Shown: piece by piece, positions 22,789 to 29,285 of the stretch
Numbering within the stretch: the stretch's first letter is position 1
Layout: each line of letters starts with the position of its first letter
Source: DASQFQ01 sp038238015
GTDB lineage: Bacteria; Actinomycetota; Thermoleophilia; Solirubrobacterales; Solirubrobacteraceae
Length of the DNA: 30,017 nucleotides
Assembly (NCBI GenBank): GCA_038238015.1
Contig: JBBRYA010000043.1
Coordinates: 1-30,017, forward strand
Direction: 5' to 3'
Made by a program: the position numbers and the translations under genes
Notes under the pieces: generated by a model
Told to the model about the DNA's origin: nothing
Databases searched by the model: none
Seen by the model: only the letters and a program-made list of their open reading frames with translations

Positions 22789-24161
22789 GGGTGGCCGTGA
22801 TCGGAGCGGGCGTGGCCGGCTTGGTCTGCGCCCACCGGCTCTCCGAGCAGGGGCACGCGGTCGACGTTTACGAGCGCTGGCCGGGCCTCGGCGGACAGGC
22901 CGCCACGCTCGACGTCGGCGGCGGCCACCGGCTCGAGCGCTACTACCACCACCTCTTCACCAGCGACGTCCACATCTCCGCGCTCTACGAGGAGCTCGGC
23001 ATGCCCGGGGAGCTCGAGTGGCGGCCGTCGTCGGTGGCGTTCTTCCTCGAGGGCCGCTCGTGGCCGTTCACGACCCCGCTGGACCTCCTACGCTTCTCGC
23101 CGCTGCGGCTGCGCTCGCGCGTGCGCATGGGCCTCGCCGTCCTGCGGCTCCAGCGCGGCGCCCCCGATCCCGGGCCCTTCGAGCACATCACCGCGCGCGA
23201 GTGGATCGGGCGGGCGATGGGCGAGGAGGCCTACGCGAAGGTCTGGGGCCCGCTGCTGCGCGGGAAGTTCGGCGATCGCGCGAACGACATCTCGATGGCG
23301 TGGCTGTGGGGCAAGCTCACGATGCGCCGGCAGCTCAAGGGCAAGCAGGCGCGCCAGGAGCTGCTCGGTTACCCGGGCCGCTCGTGGGAGCCCCTCTTCG
23401 CCGCGCTGCGCGACGCGATCGAACGGCGCGGCGGCCGCGTCCTCATCGACCGCCCCGCGATGCGGCTCTCGCGCGACGGCGACGACCTCATGATCGCGCC
23501 CGGCGCGGCCGGCTCCTTCCGGCGCGGGCACGACCCGCGCGGGTTCGAGCCCGACGGAGACGGCGAGCGCTACGACGCCGTCGTCGCGACTGTCCCCAAC
23601 GACGTGTTCCTCGAGCTGCTGGATCCCGAGCTCGCCGGCGCGATCGGCGACGCCTACCTCGCCCGCCTGCGCAGTGTCGAGTACCACACGGCGCTGTGCC
23701 TGCTGCTCGAGCTCGACCGCTCCTTCACGCCGTTCTACTGGACCAACGTGGCGGACCCCGAGCTCCCGTTCGTGGGCCTGATCGAGCACACGAACCTGAT
23801 CGCGCCCGAGCACTACGGCGGGCGGCGCTTCCTCTACGTCGCGAACTACCTCGATCCCACCGACGAGCTGCTCGCGCTGGGAGCGGACGAGCTGCTCGAG
23901 CGCTACACACCGGGGCTGCGCAAGGTCAACCCGGCGTTCGACCGCGCGTGGGTCAAGCAGCGCTGGCTGCACCAGGAGCCCGCCGCGCAGCCGATCGTGA
24001 CCGTCGGCTACCCCGAGCGCATCCCGCCGCTCGACACCGGCGTGCCGAGGCTCGTGCTCGCCAACACCACGCAGATCTACCCCGAGGACCGGGGGACCAA
24101 CTACGCCGTGCGGCTCGGCGGGGACGCGGCGGCCGCGCTCCTCGACGCGAACAGCGTCTGA
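22785..24161 (+). CDS. FAD-dependent oxidoreductase (amine oxidase/UDP-galactopyranose mutase-like)
   Basis: 458 residues. Dinucleotide-binding VIGAGVAGLVCAHRLSEQGH (G7, G9, G12) and VYERWPGLGGQA near residue 30 are the Rossmann FAD site of the NAD_binding_8/amino-oxidase group. ERYYHHLFTSD and WGPLLRGKFG are frequent in sugar-associated oxidoreductases next to GT2 genes; the C-terminal GTNYAVRLGG is the second FAD-contact region. GTG 22785 is fused to the GT2 stop (GTGA). Its partner and context suggest modification of a lipid-linked or nucleotide sugar, an inference only. The last 61 nt are antisense to yidD. Confidence 0.88.
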   Translation: MRVAVIGAGVAGLVCAHRLSEQGHAVDVYERWPGLGGQAATLDVGGGHRLERYYHHLFTSDVHISALYEELGMPGELEWRPSSVAFFLEGRSWPFTTPLDLLRFSPLRLRSRVRMGLAVLRLQRGAPDPGPFEHITAREWIGRAMGEEAYAKVWGPLLRGKFGDRANDISMAWLWGKLTMRRQLKGKQARQELLGYPGRSWEPLFAALRDAIERRGGRVLIDRPAMRLSRDGDDLMIAPGAAGSFRRGHDPRGFEPDGDGERYDAVVATVPNDVFLELLDPELAGAIGDAYLARLRSVEYHTALCLLLELDRSFTPFYWTNVADPELPFVGLIEHTNLIAPEHYGGRRFLYVANYLDPTDELLALGADELLERYTPGLRKVNPAFDRAWVKQRWLHQEPAAQPIVTVGYPERIPPLDTGVPRLVLANTTQIYPEDRGTNYAVRLGGDAAAALLDANSV

Positions 24162-24379
24162 GCCGACACCGGGTCATAGCCCCCATGGCTCCACGGGTTA
24201 CAGCGCAGCAGGCGCCACCCCGCGAGGACCGCGCCGCGGCGCACGCCGTAGTCGCGGATGGCCACCAGCCCGTACTCGGAGCAGGTCGGCAGGTACTTGC
24301 AACGGCGCGGGAACAGCGGCGAGACGTAGCGCATGTAGAGGCGCATCGGCGCGATCGCCACCGCGCGCAGGCGGCTCAT
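24101..24379 (-). CDS. yidD: Membrane protein insertion efficiency factor YidD
   Basis: 92 residues. The family core is clear: AIAPMRLYMRYVSPLFPRRC, KYLPTCSEYGLVAIRDYG and WRLLRCNPWSHGGYDPV, with three conserved cysteines. YidD assists insertion of membrane proteins with YidC. ATG 24379 overlaps the rnpA stop (ATGA). The C-terminal Ala/Ser-rich tail beyond about residue 75 overlaps the FAD oxidoreductase gene by 61 nt. Unusually, yidC does not follow; an inverted two-gene cassette lies between. Confidence 0.95.
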   Translation of the reverse strand: MSRLRAVAIAPMRLYMRYVSPLFPRRCKYLPTCSEYGLVAIRDYGVRRGAVLAGWRLLRCNPWSHGGYDPVSAQTLFASRSAAAASPPSRTA

Positions 24380-24747
24380 GCCTGGGCGCCGCCGATGCCG
24401 TCGATCAGCTCGGAGAGCGCGGCGCGGACGCCGGCGGTCCCGTCGCGGTCGGCGAGCTCGCGCGCGTCCGGACGCGCGACCGCCACGTAGTCCGACCCGG
24501 TCGGGAGCCGCTCGGCCTCGGCCCAGAACGCCTCGCGCAGGACGCGCTTGACGCGCGTGCGCTCGACCGCGCCGCCGACGCGGCGCGACACCGACAGCCC
24601 GAGGCGCGGCCCGTCGTCGGCAGCGCCCGGCTCCCGCGGGAACGCATAGAGCACGAGGTACCGGTTCGCCCTGGAGCGACCCTGGCGATAGACGCGCTCG
24701 AACTCCGCGCTGCGCGATAGGCGGCGACGGCGCGGGCGCTCGGTCAT
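24376..24747 (-). CDS. rnpA: Ribonuclease P protein component
   Basis: 123 residues. Protein subunit that helps RNase P RNA process tRNA 5' ends. LSRSAEFERVYRQGRSRANRYL at the start, RLGLSVSRRVGGAVERTRVKRVLREAF (the RNR-type motif, here RTRVKR) and DYVAVARPDA are diagnostic. It begins 15 nt after rpmH and overlaps yidD by ATGA, the standard rpmH-rnpA-yidD order. Confidence 0.97.
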   Translation of the reverse strand: MTERPRRRRLSRSAEFERVYRQGRSRANRYLVLYAFPREPGAADDGPRLGLSVSRRVGGAVERTRVKRVLREAFWAEAERLPTGSDYVAVARPDARELADRDGTAGVRAALSELIDGIGGAQA

Positions 24748-24762
24748 CCGGGCCCCCGGCGC

Positions 24763-24897
24763 CTAGACGGTGAGCCGCTTGCGGCCCTTGTCCCGGCGCC
24801 GCTTGAGCACGACGCGCCCGGCGCGCGAGCTCATACGGGACCGGAAGCCATGGGCGCGGGCGCGCTTGCGCTTCTTGGGCTGGTAGGTCCGCTTCAT
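24763..24897 (-). CDS. rpmH: 50S ribosomal protein L34
   Basis: 44 residues, the normal L34 size. MKRTYQPKKRKRARAHGFR and RMSSRAGRVVLKRRRDKGRK are standard. A TATCCT box (24910-24905) ends 7 nt before ATG 24897 and there is no ribosome-binding site, so the transcript is probably leaderless. It is the first gene of the minus-strand unit facing away from dnaA. Confidence 0.98.
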   Translation of the reverse strand: MKRTYQPKKRKRARAHGFRSRMSSRAGRVVLKRRRDKGRKRLTV

Positions 24898-24904
24898 GGG
24901 CGCG

Positions 24905-24910
24905 AGGATA
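24905..24910 (-). promoter_or_regulatory. -10 box for rpmH
   Basis: TATCCT on the minus strand, within GATATC, 7 nt before the rpmH ATG. Spacing implies a leaderless transcript carrying rpmH, rnpA and yidD. Confidence 0.5.
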
Positions 24911-24960
24911 TCGCGCGTGCCCCGTGCACAGGACCGTGAACATCCCGCCGACACGATGCA

Positions 24961-25019
24961 CAGAGGGTGCGCGGCAACTTTCGTGCGCGTTTTGCGACCG
25001 GGTCCCGCGCACCCCTCTG
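24961..25019. repeat. Long inverted repeat upstream of dnaA
   Basis: CAGAGGGTGCGCGG (24961-24974) and CCGCGCACCCCTCTG (25005-25019) pair along 14 bp with one bulged C, enclosing a 30-nt loop with T-runs. The left arm abuts a DnaA-box-like site and the right arm ends 16 bp before the dnaA extended -10. It could be an operator, an RNA structure in a longer leader, or an origin cruciform. Confidence 0.7.
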
Positions 25020-25035
25020 AGGCCCTCGAGGCCGG

Positions 25036-25044
25036 TGTTATATT
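25036..25044 (+). promoter_or_regulatory. Extended -10 promoter of dnaA
   Basis: TGTTATATT: a TGn extension and TATATT, the most AT-rich hexamer of the region, about 81 nt before the dnaA start. No convincing -35, as is usual for extended -10 promoters. Confidence 0.6.
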
Positions 25045-25053
25045 CGCGCTTCC

Positions 25054-25070
25054 GGGGCCGTCAAGGCCCC
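25054..25070 (+). repeat. Perfect hairpin in the dnaA leader
   Basis: GGGGCC (25054-25059) and GGCCCC (25065-25070) around GTCAA, near the predicted transcription start. A second weak stem, GGAGG/TCTCC at 25105-25118, would cover the dnaA ribosome-binding region. Confidence 0.5.
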
Positions 25071-25124
25071 TCCGCAGGTCGCCGCACCACCACCTTCCCG
25101 GAGAGGAGGCGCGTCTCCGCGCCC

Positions 25125-26459
25125 GTGATCGATGACCACCTGTCCCAGTCCTGGCGCCACATCCGTGGCGAGCTCCGCTCGGCGGTCGGGGATGCGACCT
25201 GGCACCTCTACCTCGAGCCGCTGAGCGCCCGCCGCCTCGACGTCGACACCCTCGTGGTGGTCGCGCCGGAGGAGAGTCGCTCGTGGATCGACGAGCGCTT
25301 CGGCAAGCTGTTGCAGCGCTGTGCCGGCCGTGTGCTCGGAGACGACATCCGCGTCGTCGTCGCCTCGCCCGAGGACATCCGCCACGAGGCCGCAGAGCCC
25401 GCGCCGCGCGCCGGCTGGACCGCGGCCGAGGTGCCGTTCAACCCGCGCTTCACCTTCGACCAGTACGTGATCGGCGACTCCAACCGCCTCGCCCACGGCG
25501 CCGCCCTGGCGGTCGCCGAGATGCCCGGGCTCGCCTACAACCCGCTCTTCATCTGCGGGCCGCCCGGGCTGGGCAAGACGCATCTGCTGCACTCGATCGC
25601 CAACTACGTGGCGGCCTACGGTCAAGGGCTGAGCGTCCGCTACACGACCGTCGAGGCATTCACCAACCACTTCGTGGGCGCGCTGCACAAGAACGCGATG
25701 GAGACGTTCAAGTCCGCCTACCGCGGCGTCGACGTCCTGCTCGTCGACGACGTGCAGTTCCTCGAGAGCAAGGCGAAGACCGAGGAGGAGTTCTTCCACA
25801 CCTTCAATGCCCTGCACGGCGCGGGCGCCCAGCTCGTGCTGACCTCCGACCGCCTGCCGCGGGACATGGCGGCGCTGGAGGACCGCCTGCGCGAGCGCTT
25901 CGAGGCCGGGCTGGTCACCGACGTGCGCCCGCCCGACTTCGGGACCCGGATGGCGATCCTGTGCAAGCGCGTGCACCAGGACGGGGTCGCCGACGTCGAC
26001 CCGGGCGCGCTCGAGCTGATCGCCGAGCGGGTCGACGCGAACATCCGCGCGCTCGAGGGCGCGCTCATCCGAGTCGTCGCCTTCGGCTCGCTCACCGGCC
26101 GCATCGTCGACGCCGCCCTGGCCGAGGAGGTCCTCACCGGGCTCTACCCGGAGCTCCGCGCTCGGGGCAGATCGGTCGACGAGATCCAGCGCCACATCTG
26201 CGAGGCCTTCGGCGTGACCCTCGAGGAGCTGCTCTCGACGAGCCGCGCCGGGCCCGTGACGCGCGCGCGGCAGATCGCCATGTACCTGACACGCGAGTTC
26301 ACCGACCAGACGCTGCCGGCGATCGGCCGGGCCTTCGGCGGGCGCACCCACACCACGGTGATGCACGCCCACAAGCGCACCGCGAAGCGCATCGCCGAGG
26401 ATGCCCAAGCCTTCGCCACGGTCCGCCGCCTCACCGAGGAGCTCGGGCTCGCCCGATGA
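25125..26459 (+). CDS. dnaA: Chromosomal replication initiator DnaA
   Basis: 444 residues. It binds DnaA boxes at oriC and opens the duplex. Domain I is about 1-80, domain II is very short (about 86-104), the AAA+ domain begins at FNPRFTFDQYVIGDSN with Walker A GPPGLGKT (145-152) and Walker B VLLVDDVQFLE (D208, D209), and domain IV ends with TRARQIAMYLTREFTDQTLP and FGGRTHTTVMHAHKR, the DNA-binding signature. Start GTG 25125 begins the conserved domain I. The purine run GAGAGGAGG (25101-25109) is 15 nt away, longer than usual; a small GGAGG/TCTCC stem between may alter spacing or access. Upstream frame lacks another plausible start. Confidence 0.97.
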   Translation: MIDDHLSQSWRHIRGELRSAVGDATWHLYLEPLSARRLDVDTLVVVAPEESRSWIDERFGKLLQRCAGRVLGDDIRVVVASPEDIRHEAAEPAPRAGWTAAEVPFNPRFTFDQYVIGDSNRLAHGAALAVAEMPGLAYNPLFICGPPGLGKTHLLHSIANYVAAYGQGLSVRYTTVEAFTNHFVGALHKNAMETFKSAYRGVDVLLVDDVQFLESKAKTEEEFFHTFNALHGAGAQLVLTSDRLPRDMAALEDRLRERFEAGLVTDVRPPDFGTRMAILCKRVHQDGVADVDPGALELIAERVDANIRALEGALIRVVAFGSLTGRIVDAALAEEVLTGLYPELRARGRSVDEIQRHICEAFGVTLEELLSTSRAGPVTRARQIAMYLTREFTDQTLPAIGRAFGGRTHTTVMHAHKRTAKRIAEDAQAFATVRRLTEELGLAR

Positions 26460-26601
26460 TGACCGGCCCGCCTGACAGACTCCCGAGGCCGTACACAGGC
26501 CCTCATGTGCACGGTTGCGCCCGCTCCTTCCGGCCGTTCGCGGGCTTGTGCACAGTCTTGACACCCCTTACGACAGTGACCTCTATTCAAGTAACAGCCT
26601 C
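26460..26601. other. dnaA-dnaN intergenic region, candidate oriC with DnaA boxes
   Basis: 142 bp. Contains TTGTGCACA (26546-26554), 8 of 9 to TTATNCACA-type boxes, plus weaker CCGTACACA (26489-26497) and ATGTGCACG (26505-26513). A lower-GC stretch follows (26565-26600) next to dnaN and could serve as an unwinding element. dnaA-dnaN gaps carry oriC in many actinobacteria, but those are usually much longer and richer in boxes. Confidence 0.55.
26558..26587 (+). promoter_or_regulatory. Promoter of dnaN
   Basis: Perfect -35 TTGACA at 26558-26563, 4 nt after the best DnaA box; an 18-nt spacer leads to a weak -10 TCTATT (26582-26587). DnaA bound at the box would touch the polymerase site, so DnaA-dependent control of dnaN is possible. 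Confidence 0.5.
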
Positions 26602-27711
26602 ATGAAGGTTTCAACCGCCCGCGACGCGCTCTTCGCCCAGCTGCAGACCGTGACCCGGGCCGCGTCGACACGCAGCGCGGTGCAGGCGCTCTCCGGCGTC
26701 CAACTGCTCGCCAAGGGCGGCTCCATCGAGCTGCGCGCGACCGACATGGAGATCGGCCTGCGCGTGCCCCTCGACGGCGAGGTGGCCCGCGAGGGCGGCG
26801 TCGTGCTACCCGCCAGGCTGCTCGTCGACGTCGTCCGCGCCCTGCCCGGCACGAGTGTCTCGCTTGAGCTCCGCCCGGCCGAGCAGGACGTCGAGATCGT
26901 CGCCGGCTCGGCCACGTTCCACATCCGCACCCTGCGCCTGGAGGACTTCCCGCCGTTCCCGGAGCCGGAGGCCGACGGCCGCGTGGAGGTGCCGGGCGCC
27001 GCGTTCGTCGAGACCGTGCTGAAGGTCGCCCGCTCGGCCTCGCGCGACGAGACGCGGCCGGTGCTCACGGGGATCCTCGTGTCGGCGTCGGAGAGCGAGC
27101 TGCGGATGGTCGCCACGGACTCCTATCGCCTGTCGGTGAAGGAGACCACGCTCGAGGCGCCGCTGGCCGGCGCCTTCGAGGCCAACGTGCCCGCGCGGGC
27201 GCTGCAGGAGCTGACGCGGATCGTCCAGCACGAGGGCGCCGACACGCTGGCCGTGTCCGTGCGCACCAACCAGGTGATCTTCGAAGCCGGCGGCATCGTG
27301 CTCTCCTCGCGGCTGATCGACGGCCAGTTCCCCAACTACCGCCAGCTGCTCCCCGACGCCTACGAGCACGAGCTGCAGCTCGCCGGGCCGGAGGTGACCG
27401 AGGTGGTGCGCCGGATGTCGCTGCTCGCCCAGAAGAACGCGCCGCTGCGGCTCGCGTTCGCCGAGGGCGAGCTGACCGTGTCGGCCCGCACGCCCGACGT
27501 CGGCGAGGCGCGCGAGAGCCTGCCGGTCCCGTTCCGCGGCGAGCCGCTGGAGATCGGCTTCAACCCGGAGTTCCTGCGCGACGGCCTGGAGGCCGTGGAG
27601 TCCGGCGACGTGGTGCTCAAGCTGATCTCCCCGCTGCGCCCGGGGCTGATCGAGGCAGCGGACGGCAGCGGGTTTCAGTACCTGTTGATGCCGATCCGGC
27701 TCAACGTGTAG
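26602..27711 (+). CDS. dnaN: DNA polymerase III sliding clamp (beta subunit)
   Basis: 369 residues in three similar domains. The clamp ring tethers polymerase III and other factors to DNA. Recognisable segments include IELRATDMEIGLRV, TRPVLTGILVSA, MVATDSYRLSVKE in domain 2, IDGQFPNYRQLLP, and the C-terminal FNPEFLRDGLEAV and YLLMPIRL, which form the peptide-binding pocket. Start ATG 26602 opens with MKVSTARDALFAQLQ. No ribosome-binding site is visible. recF follows after 12 nt. Confidence 0.98.
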   Translation: MKVSTARDALFAQLQTVTRAASTRSAVQALSGVQLLAKGGSIELRATDMEIGLRVPLDGEVAREGGVVLPARLLVDVVRALPGTSVSLELRPAEQDVEIVAGSATFHIRTLRLEDFPPFPEPEADGRVEVPGAAFVETVLKVARSASRDETRPVLTGILVSASESELRMVATDSYRLSVKETTLEAPLAGAFEANVPARALQELTRIVQHEGADTLAVSVRTNQVIFEAGGIVLSSRLIDGQFPNYRQLLPDAYEHELQLAGPEVTEVVRRMSLLAQKNAPLRLAFAEGELTVSARTPDVGEARESLPVPFRGEPLEIGFNPEFLRDGLEAVESGDVVLKLISPLRPGLIEAADGSGFQYLLMPIRLNV

Positions 27712-27723
27712 CCCGCCTGGACC

Positions 27724-28824
27724 GTGCTCGTAACGCGCCTGGCGCTGCGCAACTTCCGCTCCTACGAGGCCGTCGAGCTGGAGCTGGGGCCGGGGCTCAC
27801 GGTGGTCACGGGCGACAACGGCGCGGGCAAGACCAATCTGCTCGAAGGCCTTTACTTCGCGTGCACCGGCCGGTCGTGCCGCACCGCCAATGAGCGCGAG
27901 TGCGTGCGCTTCGGTGCCGGGGTGCTGCGCCTGGAGCTCGAGGCCGAGCACGAGGGCGACGTCCACGAGATCACCGTGGGCTTCCAACCCGGCGAGCCCA
28001 AGCAGCTGAAGGTGGACGGCGCGACGGTCGACCGGCTGACGGACTCCTCCTCCCGCCCGCTCGTCGCCGTGTTCCTCCCGGACCGCTTGGAGCTGGTGCT
28101 GGGCGCGCCTTCGCTGCGCCGCGCGCACCTCGACCAGATGCTCGCGGCGCTGTGGCCGGCCCGAGCCGCCACGCGCCGCGCCTACACCGCCGCGCTCGCC
28201 CAGCGCAACGCGCTGCTGGGCGCCATCCGCGCCGGCCGCGCCGGCCGCGGCTCGCTGCCGGCCTGGGACCTCGAGCTCGCACGTCATGGCGTGGCGCTCG
28301 CCACCGACCGGGCCGAGGCCGTCGAGCTCCTGGCCGAGCCGTTCACCCGGCACGCCGCGGCGCTCGGGCTCGAGGGCGCGCCCGAGCTTCGCTACCGCCC
28401 CCGCTCCCAGGCCACGAGCGCCGAGGCGCTGGCGGCCGAGCTCGCCGAGCGCACCGACTCCGATCTCGAGCGGGGCTTCACCGGCCACGGTCCGCACCGC
28501 GACGACCTCGTGTTCCGTCGCGCCGGGCGTGAGCTGCGGGCCTACGGCTCGCGCGGCCAGCAGCGCTTGGGCCTGCTGGCGCTGCTGCTCGCCGAGCGCG
28601 AGGTGCTCGCCGATTCGCGCGGCACCGCGCCGCTGATGCTGCTCGACGACGTGATGTCCGAGCTCGACGCCGCGCGCCGCCACCGCCTCGTCGAGCTGCT
28701 GCGCGAGGGCGGGCAGAGCGTGGTCGCTGCGACCGAGCCCGCGCACGTGCCGGGCGCCGAGGATGCCGGCGTGACCTGCGTGGCGATCGAGGACGGCGTG
28801 ATCCTGCAGGGATCCCGCGCGTGA
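27724..28824 (+). CDS. recF: DNA repair/replication protein RecF
   Basis: 366 residues. An SMC-like ATPase that helps load RecA at gaps. Walker A GDNGAGKTN (30-38), the LRNFRSYEAVELEL opening, VFLPDRLELVLG, the ABC-type signature region around YGSRGQQRLGLLALLLAE, and Walker B LMLLDDVMSELD are intact. Start GTG 27724. Its TGA overlaps the next gene's GTG, so recF and the DciA-type gene are coupled. Confidence 0.97.
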   Translation: MLVTRLALRNFRSYEAVELELGPGLTVVTGDNGAGKTNLLEGLYFACTGRSCRTANERECVRFGAGVLRLELEAEHEGDVHEITVGFQPGEPKQLKVDGATVDRLTDSSSRPLVAVFLPDRLELVLGAPSLRRAHLDQMLAALWPARAATRRAYTAALAQRNALLGAIRAGRAGRGSLPAWDLELARHGVALATDRAEAVELLAEPFTRHAAALGLEGAPELRYRPRSQATSAEALAAELAERTDSDLERGFTGHGPHRDDLVFRRAGRELRAYGSRGQQRLGLLALLLAEREVLADSRGTAPLMLLDDVMSELDAARRHRLVELLREGGQSVVAATEPAHVPGAEDAGVTCVAIEDGVILQGSRA

Positions 28825-29123
28825 AGCGCCGCCGGAGTCCGCGGCCGCTGGCGTTCGCGCTCGAGGGCCTGACCGCCAGGCTCGCCCCGGCGACGCTGCT
28901 CGCGGAGGTTCAGAGGGCGTGGCCGGATGCGGCCGGCGCCGCGTTTGCGGGCGCCACGGAGCCGGTCTCCGAACGCGACGGGACCGTGACCGTCGCGTGT
29001 GTGTCGGCGGTCTGGGCGCAGGAGCTCGATCTGCTCTCAGAGCCGGTCCTCGAGCGCCTCAACGCCGCCCTTGGGCGCCCCGCTGTCCGGCGCCTACGCC
29101 CGCAGGCTCGCAGGGGCTCGTGA
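28821..29123 (+). CDS. DciA-like (DUF721) replication protein
   Basis: 100 residues. A small basic protein with the DUF721 pattern: LARLAPATLLAEVQRAWP-like helix, AGATEPVSERDGTVTVACVSAVWAQEL, then a basic tail. DciA proteins act with the replicative helicase DnaB in most bacteria that lack DnaC. Its place between recF and gyrB is the usual actinobacterial one. GTG 28821 overlaps the recF stop (GTGA). It lacks long N- or C-terminal extensions seen in some actinobacterial members. Confidence 0.85.
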   Translation: MKRRRSPRPLAFALEGLTARLAPATLLAEVQRAWPDAAGAAFAGATEPVSERDGTVTVACVSAVWAQELDLLSEPVLERLNAALGRPAVRRLRPQARRGS

Positions 29124-29193
29124 GGCCGCGCCAGTTTTGGCTGTTTTGCAGCACTTTTGTGACATCGTGACGGCCGGTTCCGGGGCCTCTGTC

Positions 29194-29202
29194 TGCTAGA
29201 GT
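29194..29202 (+). promoter_or_regulatory. Extended -10 promoter of gyrB
   Basis: TGCTAGAGT: TGn extension and TAGAGT -10, predicting a start near 29209 and a leader of about 77 nt. Upstream, three TTTTG pentamers (29135, 29144, 29155) at roughly helical spacing could act as an AT-rich upstream element. gyrB promoters are often supercoiling-sensitive. Confidence 0.55.
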
Positions 29203-29220
29203 CATAACCCGTTTCAGAGG

Positions 29221-29260
29221 CGCCCCGCCCGCGGAGAGGACGAGCTCCGACGCCGGGGCG
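29221..29260 (+). repeat. Nested stem-loop in the gyrB leader
   Basis: CGCCCCG (29221-29227) pairs with CGGGGCG (29254-29260), enclosing CGGAG (29232-29236) and CTCCG (29245-29249). It lies between the predicted transcription start and the ribosome-binding site. It may stabilise the leader or act in attenuation. Confidence 0.5.
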
Positions 29261-29285
29261 TCACGTATGTAAGACGGAGGATCAC

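Larger units (their letters stand above)
24898..25124. other. rpmH-dnaA intergenic region, part of the candidate oriC
   Basis: 227 bp. Contains two 7-of-9 DnaA-box-like sites, CCGTGCACA (24922-24930) and CGATGCACA (24954-24962), the rpmH -10 box, a large inverted repeat (24961-25019), the dnaA extended -10 (25036-25044) and a leader hairpin (25054-25070). Boxes are weak and few; with the dnaA-dnaN gap it is the best origin candidate in the window. Identity as oriC is inferred from position. Confidence 0.5.

Noticed and set aside
26806..28746. Minus-strand frame of 646 codons opposite dnaN and recF
   Set aside because: Low-complexity shadow of two conserved replication genes; no domain seen.
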